Of a stretch of DNA of 12,718 nucleotides, positions 6,504 through 12,718 are shown piece by piece. Position numbers and translations under genes: made by a program. The DNA comes from CG2-30-40-21 sp043806395. Its GTDB lineage: Bacteria; UBA9089; CG2-30-40-21. Location of the stretch: the NCBI GenBank assembly GCA_043806395.1, contig JAZDHC010000058.1, positions 1 to 12,718 on the forward strand, in the 5' to 3' direction. The notes beneath the pieces are model-generated. The model saw only the letters and a program-made list of their open reading frames with translations. It made no database searches and was not told the DNA's origin. Within the stretch, counting starts at the first letter, position 1; each line of letters starts with the position of its first letter.

Positions 6504-8492
6504 ATGAAACAATTAATTAAATTCCTGTTAATTTTTATTATCATCATTATTATCGGACTAAGTATTGCCACTACACTCTATATGCAAAACATTCTCCACG
6601 GTTTGCCATCATTATCCCCTCTAAAAGATGAGCAAACCCCAGAGTATTGTGATCTGCCTACAAGTGTTTATGCCAGCAGGGAAGAATTGATTGCTGTTTT
6701 CACTATCAGCCGACAAAAAATTGTTAGCTTTAAGGATATACCAAAACAGTTAATAGATACAGTTATTCTGATAAAGGATCCTGATTTTTATCAACACAAG
6801 GGTGTAAACTTCAAGAAGATTATATCCCTTCACCCCTTACTCCATCACTACACCATTACCGAAGAATTGATAATGCCATTATTCTTAAAAACTCATGATA
6901 ATACCCTCAGGCGACGGATAGAGGTGGCTATTCTTGCCATGCAGGCTGAAAAGAAATTCACCAAGGATGAAATTATTTCCCGATATTTGAACAAGATATT
7001 CCTCGGGCATGGAAGCTATGGGATTGGAGCTGGCTCATGGTGTTATTTTCATAAGCAGGCAAAGGACTTAAATCTGGCAGAATGTGCACTTTTGGTCGGT
7101 CTTTTGTCTAATCCTGAAGCATTCTCACCCTTTATCTACCCTGATAAGGCAGAAAAAAAACAGGATGAAATATTGGACAGGATGGAAAAGGCAGGTTTTA
7201 TTACAAACAAACAACACCTTGACGCTAAAGACGAGATGAAAAGAAAACTTAATCGTATCAATAGTAGAGGATTGACAAACATAGAAACAACACTGAATAA
7301 GATTCCTTATTTTACCAGATATATCCGGCAGCAACTCTCTATGGAATATGGCGATGCAGCTATATACAAACAAGGCTTAAAGGTATATACCTCATTAGAT
7401 CTTAATTTTCAACGGCAGGCAGAGATGGTGCTTGGCAATGCACTGGCGGAATTAAACAAGAATAATACCAATACAACAAGGATAGAGGGGGCATTAATAG
7501 CCATTGACCCAACAACAGGATACATAAAGGCAATGGTTGGCGGCAGTGGGGTAACACCATTCAATCAAATAAATCGGGTAACCAATACCCACAGGCAGCC
7601 GGGTTCAGCCTTTAAGCCATTTGTTTATGCTGCTGCCATTGATGCTGGTTTTACCGCCGCAACTCTGTTTAATGATTCGGAAATATCATATGGGAAATGG
7701 AAGCCTAAAAATTATGAGGGTAAATTTCTTGGAACCATCAGCCTGAGATATGCCTTAGAGCAATCAATAAATGTTGCCTCAGTAAAGCTGCTGAACAAAA
7801 TAGGTGTTAAGAAAGCAATTAGCTGTGCCCAAAGGATGGGCATAAAAAGCAGGCTTGATTCAGACCTTACCCTATGTCTGGGTGTTTCGGCAGTTACCCC
7901 ATTGGAGATGGCTGGAGCTTATACTGCCTTTGCCAATAATGGTGTCAGGGCAGAGTCGATGGGAATCAAGTACATTAAAAATTATGAAGGGAAATTATTG
8001 GATGTGTATTTACCCAAACAGAAGCAGGTGCTTTCCCCTCAAACAACTTACATCATGTTGGATATGCTAAAAGGGGTAGTCGAACGAGGCACAGCTAAGG
8101 GTGCCTTGCGGGGTAGATTGGGAAGAGAGGCTGCTGGAAAAACTGGAACATCTAATAATTGTGTGGATGCATGGTTTATTGGCTTTATCCCTCAACTTCT
8201 TGTGTGTGTTTGGGTTGGATACGATAAGGGACAGATTTCCATGGGAAAAGAAATGTGCGGCGGTGAAGTAGCAGCCCCAATATGGAGAGATTTTATGCTT
8301 AAAGTTATCCCTCAAATACCAGTAGCCTCATTCCAGAGGCCATATGGTATTATTGAGGTTAATATTGATCCATTTACAGGCTTGAAGGCTACCCAATATT
8401 GTCCAAGAACAAAAAATGAGATATTCATTGCGGGTACAGAGCCGAAGGGAACTTGTACAACTCATGTCAGACCAAGAGAGTGGTACTATTAG
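6504..8492 (+). CDS. Class A PBP paralogue with degenerate glycosyltransferase and intact transpeptidase
   Basis: This 662-residue tandem paralogue of the preceding gene is closely similar through the transpeptidase. One N-terminal membrane segment (about 4-27) has no Arg-rich tail before it. The GT51 fold is recognisable but its catalytic motifs are gone: Glu of EDxxF is Lys91 (KDPDFYQHKG), GGSTITQQLVKN is replaced by HHYTITEELIMP (114-125) with about seven residues deleted just before it, Glu of motif 3 is Val141 (RRRIEV), and Glu of motif 4 is Ser159 (IISRYLN). Flanking structural parts (YLNKIFLGHGSYGIG) remain. The transpeptidase keeps SAFK (Ser368, Lys371), SIN (421-423) and KTG (546-548). 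The frame is uninterrupted, so it is not a simple pseudogene. A stop at 6492 makes the ATG at 6504 the first possible start; no clear Shine-Dalgarno precedes it. It probably works as a transpeptidase only, perhaps paired with its neighbour. Confidence 0.9.
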   Translation: MKQLIKFLLIFIIIIIIGLSIATTLYMQNILHGLPSLSPLKDEQTPEYCDLPTSVYASREELIAVFTISRQKIVSFKDIPKQLIDTVILIKDPDFYQHKGVNFKKIISLHPLLHHYTITEELIMPLFLKTHDNTLRRRIEVAILAMQAEKKFTKDEIISRYLNKIFLGHGSYGIGAGSWCYFHKQAKDLNLAECALLVGLLSNPEAFSPFIYPDKAEKKQDEILDRMEKAGFITNKQHLDAKDEMKRKLNRINSRGLTNIETTLNKIPYFTRYIRQQLSMEYGDAAIYKQGLKVYTSLDLNFQRQAEMVLGNALAELNKNNTNTTRIEGALIAIDPTTGYIKAMVGGSGVTPFNQINRVTNTHRQPGSAFKPFVYAAAIDAGFTAATLFNDSEISYGKWKPKNYEGKFLGTISLRYALEQSINVASVKLLNKIGVKKAISCAQRMGIKSRLDSDLTLCLGVSAVTPLEMAGAYTAFANNGVRAESMGIKYIKNYEGKLLDVYLPKQKQVLSPQTTYIMLDMLKGVVERGTAKGALRGRLGREAAGKTGTSNNCVDAWFIGFIPQLLVCVWVGYDKGQISMGKEMCGGEVAAPIWRDFMLKVIPQIPVASFQRPYGIIEVNIDPFTGLKATQYCPRTKNEIFIAGTEPKGTCTTHVRPREWYY

Positions 8493-8507
8493 AGATAGAG
8501 AGGAAGA

Positions 8508-8528
8508 GGGCAGGTATAAGATCTGCCC
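8508..8528. repeat. Hairpin upstream of rdgB
   Basis: GGGCAG (8508-8513) and CTGCCC (8523-8528) form a stem, extendable by two pairs including a G-T, around a short loop. No T-run follows, so it is more likely a dispersed palindrome than a terminator; rdgB has no clear promoter of its own. Confidence 0.5.
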
Positions 8529-8578
8529 CTACGACAGGGTGTGTTATTCTCTGAGCTAAACAATTAAGGAGTCCCTTC

Positions 8579-9199
8579 ATGAAATTAGTAATAGCTTCCA
8601 GAAATAAAGGAAAGATTGAAGAGATTAAAAAATACCTGTCCGATACCCCCATAGAGGTAGTATCTCTAAGCGAATATCCAGCTATCCCTGAGGTCATTGA
8701 GGATGGTCATTCGTTTGAGGAAAATGCGGCAAAAAAAGCCATATTTGTAGCTGAATATACGCAAGAGATTGCCCTGTCAGATGATTCTGGGCTTGAAGTA
8801 GATTGCCTTCATGGAGAACCAGGGGTATTGTCTGCCCGTTTTGGCGGGGATAATCTTGATGATAATGGTCGCAACCAACTCTTGTTGGAAAGGATGAAAA
8901 ATATCCCTCTGGCAGATAGAACTGCCCATTTCACCTGTGCCATAGCCATAGTTGACCCAGAAGGATGGATAAAAATCGTCAAGGGGCAATGTCAGGGAAG
9001 CATTGATTTCGTTCAGAGGGGTGAACAAGGCTTTGGTTATGACCCTGTCTTTATCCCGACTGGTTATACTGCTACATTTGCCGAATTGGGGATAGAGGAA
9101 AAAAATAAATTCAGCCATCGTGCCAAGGCATTGGAAAAGGCAAGGGATGTGTTGAAAAGAGAGATGAAAATTTACCACAAAGGCACAAAAAAAGAATAA
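8579..9199 (+). CDS. rdgB: Non-canonical purine NTP pyrophosphatase (RdgB/HAM1 family)
   Basis: The enzyme hydrolyses ITP, dITP and XTP to monophosphates, keeping deaminated purines out of DNA and RNA in the cytoplasm. The 206 residues fit the family. Motifs include ASRNKGKIEEI (6-16), SFEENAAKKA (45-54), the metal-binding SDDSGLEVD (67-75), PGVLSARFGG (81-90), FGYDPVFIP (152-160) and the substrate-contacting FSHRAKAL (178-185). The ATG at 8579 follows AAGGAG (8566-8571) at 7 bp. The gene follows the two PBPs by 86 bp and is probably cotranscribed. The last ten or so codons (from about 9168) lie in the left arm of a large inverted repeat, giving an unusual basic tail IYHKGTKKE after the normal family end. 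The neighbours say nothing specific about its role. Confidence 0.95.
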   Translation: MKLVIASRNKGKIEEIKKYLSDTPIEVVSLSEYPAIPEVIEDGHSFEENAAKKAIFVAEYTQEIALSDDSGLEVDCLHGEPGVLSARFGGDNLDDNGRNQLLLERMKNIPLADRTAHFTCAIAIVDPEGWIKIVKGQCQGSIDFVQRGEQGFGYDPVFIPTGYTATFAELGIEEKNKFSHRAKALEKARDVLKREMKIYHKGTKKE

Positions 9200-9341
9200 A
9201 GAATCCACAGAATCAGATTAAGATTATCCGCAGATTACGCAGATGTTCTAATAAAAGAAAGACAACAAACAAAAAAATCTTAATCTGCGTAATCTGCGTA
9301 ATCTGCGGATTAATTCTTCTCTGTATCTCTGTGGTAAATTT
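9168..9341. repeat. Large inverted repeat overlapping the 3' end of rdgB
   Basis: The outer arms AAATTTACCACA (9168-9179) and TGTGGTAAATTT (9330-9341) are exact reverse complements. The inner arms at 9226-9244 and 9292-9310 are also an exact 19-bp pair (ATCCGCAGATTACGCAGAT and its complement). The right side contains three tandem 9-bp units, AATCTGCGT/G, at 9282-9308. No gene lies inside. It resembles short dispersed intergenic repeats found in many environmental bacteria, and could act as a bidirectional structure after rdgB. Confidence 0.8.
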
Positions 9342-9366
9342 CCCTTGCTGAGTAGTTACGAAAAGA

Positions 9367-9404
9367 CTTAGTGTCTTAGTGTCTTAGTGTCTTAGTGTCT
9401 TAGT
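9367..9404 (+). repeat. 8-bp tandem repeat (CTTAGTGT) before the radical SAM gene
   Basis: There are nearly five perfect head-to-tail copies of CTTAGTGT, ending about 20 bp before the next start codon. The array occupies the promoter or 5'-leader region. Perfect short tandem repeats are prone to slippage, and length changes here would alter the spacing in front of the gene without touching its coding frame. Confidence 0.9.
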
Positions 9405-9424
9405 GGTAAAAAAAGGATTTTCAA

Positions 9425-10420
9425 ATGAAAGAAGCCCAATATTATACCCCAAAAGAAAATAATCAGGTTGTCTGCCATCTTTGTCCCCGTGAGTGTGTTA
9501 TTAATGAGGCTAAGGCAGGGATATGTCGTGGCAGGGTCAACCATGAGGGAAAGCTATATGCCAAAACCTATGGTGAATGCTCCTCTATCGCCATGGATCC
9601 TATCGAAAAAAAACCCCTTTATCACTTTTATCCCGGAAGTCAAATCCTTTCTATCGGGACTATTGGATGTAATCTCAGGTGTCAATTTTGTCAAAATTGG
9701 CATATTTCTCAAGAAAGCGTACCCACACAGCAAGTAAGCTCGGAAGATATCGTCGAATATGCAAAAAGATCCAACTCCATTGGTGTAGCCTATACCTACA
9801 ATGAGCCATCCATCTGGTATGAATTCGTTCTTGATACAGCAAGGGTTGTGAAGCAAAATGGGCTTAAAAATGTATTGGTTACCAATGGCTATATCAATGA
9901 ATTGCCCCTGCTTGAACTGCTTCCATACATAGATGCATTAAATATTGACCTCAAATCCATGGAAGATTCGTTTTATCAAGGAGTATGCGGTGGTGTAAAA
10001 TTAAATCCAGTGTTGAATACAATTAAATCAGCAAAAAAAAGTGGGTGCCTCGTTGAGCTGACAAACCTTGTTATTCCCACACTAAACGATGAATCCCATC
10101 AGATAAACAGCATGATAGACTGGATATTAGAAGAGATTGGGGATAGTGTGCCCCTCCATTTTTCAAGATATTTTCCTCAGTATAAAATGAACCTGCCACA
10201 AACCCCAATTTCAACCCTTGAGAGAATATACCATCAGGCATCACAACGATTGAAATATGTCTATATTGGAAATGCAGATGAAATCGGTGGTGATAATACC
10301 TATTGCCCCTCGTGTAAACAAATAGTTATCAAGCGAAAAGGGTATTCTATATCACAGTATAATCTAAAGGATGGACAATGTATGGGGTGTAATTCAAAGA
10401 TAGCTGGGCGATGGGCGTAG
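9425..10420 (+). CDS. amrS: AmmeMemoRadiSam-system radical SAM protein (AmrS-like)
   Basis: This 331-residue radical SAM protein should bind a [4Fe-4S] cluster and cleave S-adenosylmethionine; the physiological substrate is not something I can state. The radical SAM motif is CNLRCQFC (Cys82, Cys86, Cys89) after GTIG. An N-terminal Cys cluster, CHLCPREC...GICRGR (17-36), and the segment YGECSSIAMDPIEKKPLYHFYPG are characteristic of the AmrS and PflA-like family. A C-terminal zinc-ribbon-like segment has CPSC (294-297) and CMGC (319-322), ending IAGRW. The ATG at 9425 follows AAAAGGA (9411-9417). Its usual partners AmrA (AMMECR1 domain) and AmrB (Memo domain) are not in the window. An 8-bp repeat lies just upstream. 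An alternative reading is a pyruvate formate-lyase activating enzyme-like protein, but the N- and C-terminal Cys pairs favour AmrS. Confidence 0.88.
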   Translation: MKEAQYYTPKENNQVVCHLCPRECVINEAKAGICRGRVNHEGKLYAKTYGECSSIAMDPIEKKPLYHFYPGSQILSIGTIGCNLRCQFCQNWHISQESVPTQQVSSEDIVEYAKRSNSIGVAYTYNEPSIWYEFVLDTARVVKQNGLKNVLVTNGYINELPLLELLPYIDALNIDLKSMEDSFYQGVCGGVKLNPVLNTIKSAKKSGCLVELTNLVIPTLNDESHQINSMIDWILEEIGDSVPLHFSRYFPQYKMNLPQTPISTLERIYHQASQRLKYVYIGNADEIGGDNTYCPSCKQIVIKRKGYSISQYNLKDGQCMGCNSKIAGRWA

Positions 10421-10444
10421 AGACGCATATCCCCAAGATTTTTC

Positions 10445-10473
10445 TTGACATCCCAATCAATCTATGCCATAAT
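10445..10473 (+). promoter_or_regulatory. Promoter for hisS
   Basis: A perfect -35 TTGACA (10445-10450), a 17-bp spacer and a -10 CATAAT (10468-10473, five of six matches) would start transcription near 10480, giving a leader of about 33 bases before hisS. That is too short for a T-box. Confidence 0.75.
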
Positions 10474-10512
10474 AACCTTTAGAAAACATAAACACTAAAC
10501 ATGAGGTAAACA

Positions 10513-11766
10513 ATGGACATAAAGGCACCAAGAGGGACGGTGGATATTCTTCCACAGGATATGGAAAAATGGCATTTTATTGAGAATATTGTCAGGCAAA
10601 CTGTCAGCTGTTATGGTTATCAGGAGATTCGGACACCTATCTTTGAGGCAACTGAGCTTTTTGTCCGTGGGATTGGGGATTCAACGGATATTGTCAATAA
10701 AGAGATGTATACCTTTCAGGATAAAAAGGGCAGATCCATTACCTTGAGACCAGAAAACACCGCAGCAGTGGTTCGGGCATATATGGAGCATAACCTTGGC
10801 ATTCAACAGGGTAGTTTAATAAAGCTGTTTTATATGGGTCCCATGTTCAGGTATGAAAGACCCCAGGCTGGAAGGCAGCGACAGTTTTATCAATTTGGGA
10901 CAGAGGCACTTGGCAGTATACATCCGGGGTTGGATGCTGAGGTTATAGCCATGGCATTGCAGATATTTGAACAAATTGGTCTTGTTGGGCTTAAGGCAGA
11001 GCTTAACTCGGTTGGCTGCAAGGAATGTCGAACAAACTATTCCGTAGTATTGCTTGAATATTTTCATAACCATATAAGCCAGATGTGCCCTGATTGTCAG
11101 ATGAGATTGGAAAAAAATCCCATGAGGATATTGGATTGCAAAGCTAAAGCCTGCCAGCTTTATATCAGCCAGTGCCCAATAGTGATTGATTCTGTGTGCC
11201 AGCCTTGCCGAAATCACTTAGATGAGGTGATAAAATACCTGCAACTCATGGGTATTTCACCAGTATTAAACCCAAGGCTTGTCCGTGGTCTTGATTACTA
11301 TACCAAAACAGCCTTTGAGATACGGGATGAATCCCTTGGGGCTCAGAATGCTGTTGCTGCTGGTGGAAGGTATGATAACTTAGTCCATGATATGGGTGGA
11401 CCAGTTGCTCCGGCAATTGGATTTGCCGCTGGTATGGAACGAATTGTACTTGCCATGAAAAATAAAGGGATTGAACCAATTGAAAAGCAAAATATGGTTT
11501 ATATTGCAGTAACAAGTGAAGAGGTCAGGGATTCTTCTGCTGCTTTGGCTCAAAGGTTACGGGCTGACAATATCCCGGTGGAATTGTCTTGGGATAAAAA
11601 AAGCATGAAATCTCAATTTCGTCATGCAGCCAATATAAATGCCAGATATACTATTATTGTTGGTGATGAGGAGATTAATCAAGGAAAGGTTATGCTTAAG
11701 GATATGACCAAAGAAGAACAACAGTTGATAGCTGTGGAAGAGTTATCGGCATGGTTCAAAAGATAG
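10513..11766 (+). CDS. hisS: Histidyl-tRNA synthetase
   Basis: This class II aminoacyl-tRNA synthetase attaches histidine to tRNA-His in the cytoplasm. The 417 residues are normal for a bacterial enzyme. Visible parts in order are PRGTVDILP near the start, motif 1 around 37-50, TLRPENTA (77-84), motif 2 FRYERPQAGRQRQFYQFG (112-129), the His-specific LVRGLDYYT (256-264), motif 3 around GGRYDNL (284-290) to GFAAGMERIVLAM (303-315), and the anticodon-binding domain (about 327-417). The insertion region between motif 2 and the His-specific loop is Cys-rich, with CKEC (169-172), CPDC (192-195), LDCKAKAC and CQPC (229-232). The ATG at 10513 is preceded by a modest GAGG. It has its own promoter and is convergent with the next gene. 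Confidence 0.96.
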   Translation: MDIKAPRGTVDILPQDMEKWHFIENIVRQTVSCYGYQEIRTPIFEATELFVRGIGDSTDIVNKEMYTFQDKKGRSITLRPENTAAVVRAYMEHNLGIQQGSLIKLFYMGPMFRYERPQAGRQRQFYQFGTEALGSIHPGLDAEVIAMALQIFEQIGLVGLKAELNSVGCKECRTNYSVVLLEYFHNHISQMCPDCQMRLEKNPMRILDCKAKACQLYISQCPIVIDSVCQPCRNHLDEVIKYLQLMGISPVLNPRLVRGLDYYTKTAFEIRDESLGAQNAVAAGGRYDNLVHDMGGPVAPAIGFAAGMERIVLAMKNKGIEPIEKQNMVYIAVTSEEVRDSSAALAQRLRADNIPVELSWDKKSMKSQFRHAANINARYTIIVGDEEINQGKVMLKDMTKEEQQLIAVEELSAWFKR

Positions 11767-11812
11767 GGTATCGTGTCTGACCCATCGGACTTGTTAGACC
11801 TGTCCAATACCC
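11766..11812. repeat. Imperfect palindrome after hisS, possible terminator structure
   Basis: GGGTAT (11766-11771) pairs with ATACCC (11807-11812). Inside, GTCTGA (11775-11780) and TTAGAC (11794-11799) pair imperfectly. It overlaps the last base of the hisS stop codon. It has no T-tract and looks like another dispersed palindrome, though it may help end hisS transcription between the two convergent genes. Confidence 0.5.
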
Positions 11813-11846
11813 TTCATGTTTTGAACCATGACCGAGAATCTTTGTC

Positions 11847-12488
11847 TTACGCTATTTTATACATAAGCTCTGTGTTATTATTAGCCATCTCTGAGAAAGA
11901 TTTGCCGTAAATGACCTTACCTGTTTCCTCTATCTGGAGAATTATTGAATCCCCAACCCTGTATCTTCGATACAACTCATCTGCCTTAATAATTAAAGGA
12001 CGAAGATAATTGCCAAAGGATTGATATATCTCATTTATCTCCAAATCAACTTCCTTTTCTACAGCTTTTAGATTCATCTCATCCCGAACAACAACTAAAA
12101 GCTCAATATTGGCATCCTCTTCCTCACCCTGAATAACACTACCAAATAATACTAAAGAAATAGCAAACATTTTAAATCTTTTAGTAATGTGATCACATAG
12201 GGTTAAGAAAAGCTCTTTCTCTGACTTGAACAATGGCTTTAAGATATCCCTGGCCAAAAGATTATTAGGATTGATTCGATAAATCAGGGCATTGCCAACA
12301 ATCTTAACACAAACAACCCCATGATCAGCCAGTTCTTTTAATGCCTGATGTGCTTTAAGATGAGATAGCCCTGTTCTTTTGGCTATTTGACGACCGGTAA
12401 GTTCTTCATGGCAGAAAAAAAGAAATCGTAGTAGTTTTACTTTGGACCGTTGCCCCAAAACTGTATCAAATGTGTTCTGAAAATACAT
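11847..12488 (-). CDS. Winged-helix protein with nucleotidyltransferase-like domain, degenerate catalytic motif
   Basis: The 213-residue protein has an N-terminal winged helix-turn-helix (about 12-75; LTGRQIAKRTGLSHLKAHQALKEL includes the helix-turn-helix) and a C-terminal MNT-type nucleotidyltransferase-like domain (about 96-190). The latter begins with LFGSVIQGEEEDANIELLVVV. The GS of the fold is present (116-117), but the metal-binding DxD of active enzymes (usually SDxD) reads AN-I-E (Asn127, Glu129), so activity is doubtful. The ATG at 12488 follows a GGGGGG Shine-Dalgarno at 5 bp on this strand. A strong promoter precedes it. No HEPN partner gene lies on either side, so it is not a standard MNT/HEPN toxin-antitoxin pair. 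I infer a DNA-binding regulator, possibly self-regulating; the target is unknown. Confidence 0.82.
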   Translation of the reverse strand: MYFQNTFDTVLGQRSKVKLLRFLFFCHEELTGRQIAKRTGLSHLKAHQALKELADHGVVCVKIVGNALIYRINPNNLLARDILKPLFKSEKELFLTLCDHITKRFKMFAISLVLFGSVIQGEEEDANIELLVVVRDEMNLKAVEKEVDLEINEIYQSFGNYLRPLIIKADELYRRYRVGDSIILQIEETGKVIYGKSFSEMANNNTELMYKIA

Positions 12489-12530
12489 CTATTCCCCCCT
12501 TTTTTTATAGATACAAAAAACCCCAAAGGC

Positions 12531-12559
12531 AGTATACTACAATATAGATATTTTGTCAA
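12531..12559 (-). promoter_or_regulatory. Promoter and candidate operators of the winged-helix gene
   Basis: On the minus strand, TTGACA (12554-12559) is followed after 17 bp by TATACT (12531-12536), placing the start near 12524. Two copies of TATAGATA (plus-strand reading) occur at 12543-12550, inside the promoter spacer, and at 12506-12513, in the leader. An AGTATACT palindrome covers the -10. These are plausible binding sites for the winged-helix product, but that is inference. Confidence 0.75.
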
Positions 12560-12597
12560 GTGTTTTTGCTGTTAGTGCAGCAATTCTCATTATGAAC

Positions 12598-12621
12598 CGC
12601 AGAGTCGCAGAGTCGCAGAGA
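12598..12621. repeat. 8-bp tandem repeat (CGCAGAGT x3)
   Basis: Units at 12598-12605, 12606-12613 and 12614-12621 (the last ends in A) form a short tandem repeat upstream of both the minus-strand gene and the possible gene at the right edge. It resembles the dispersed CGCAGAG-type intergenic repeats seen elsewhere in this window. Confidence 0.8.
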
Positions 12622-12648
12622 ATGCATAGAAATGTGTAAAAAGTGGAT

Positions 12649-12718
12649 ATGGAGATGATAGAGATATATGGATTTTTACTGCAAACTATATATAAAACGC
12701 TTCGTTCTATCCCCATTA
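12649..12718 (+). CDS. Possible start of an unidentified gene, cut by window edge
   Basis: From the ATG at 12649 a frame stays open for 23 codons to the edge and encodes a hydrophobic start, MEMIEIYGFLLQTIYKTLRS followed by IPI. A second ATG lies at 12655. The Shine-Dalgarno is poor and no clear promoter precedes it. It could be the N-terminus of a membrane protein, but too little is visible to identify it. Confidence 0.25.
   Translation, partial: MEMIEIYGFLLQTIYKTLRSIPI

Noticed and set aside
6504..8492. Calling the second PBP a pseudogene
   Set aside because: The frame is intact, and the membrane anchor and all transpeptidase motifs are present; only the glycosyltransferase active site is lost.
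8777..9208. Minus-strand frame opposite rdgB
   Set aside because: It lies fully antisense to a clear conserved gene and starts in the inverted repeat.
10421..10512. T-box riboswitch before hisS
   Set aside because: The predicted leader is only about 33 bases, too short for a T-box, and no terminator hairpin is seen.

Overview
The window is a chromosomal stretch from a flagellated bacterium of moderate-to-low GC content. A hook-length ruler gene and two class A penicillin-binding proteins (PBPs) indicate a cell with peptidoglycan and flagella. A radical SAM enzyme of the AmmeMemoRadiSam group suggests an anaerobic or microaerobic lifestyle. Nearly every intergenic gap holds a palindromic or short tandem repeat of the dispersed type common in repeat-rich environmental and candidate-phylum bacteria. 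I cannot name the species from sequence alone.

Layout, left to right. (1) 2-2815 (+) is the 3' part of a fliK-like gene: 32 complete 63-bp (21-residue) tandem repeats, a short block of 7-bp repeats, then a conserved Flg_hook C-terminal domain. (2) 2832-2960 is a palindromic element. (3) 2980-3915 (+) is trxB, thioredoxin reductase. (4) A strong sigma70-type promoter (3975-4003) is followed by a 161-bp MITE-like palindrome (4045-4205), which therefore lies in the leader of the next gene. (5) 4223-6427 (+) is a bifunctional PBP1A, and 6504-8492 (+) is a tandem paralogue with an intact transpeptidase centre but a glycosyltransferase domain that has lost its key residues. (6) 8579-9199 (+) is rdgB/HAM1 house-cleaning NTP pyrophosphatase, whose last codons run into a large inverted repeat. 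(7) An 8-bp tandem repeat precedes 9425-10420 (+), an AmrS-type radical SAM protein. (8) 10513-11766 (+) is hisS, with its own near-consensus promoter. (9) 11847-12488 (-), convergent to hisS, is a winged-helix protein fused to a nucleotidyltransferase-like domain with a degenerate metal-binding motif, behind a near-perfect promoter. (10) The right edge holds an 8-bp repeat and perhaps the first codons of another gene.

How the parts fit. The two PBPs and rdgB are probably one transcription unit from the promoter at 3975-4003. hisS and the winged-helix gene are separately promoted. The items most worth following are the giant repeat-built flagellar ruler with an internal frame-shifting repeat, and the active/degenerate PBP pair. 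The degenerate winged-helix nucleotidyltransferase and the MITE in the PBP leader come next.
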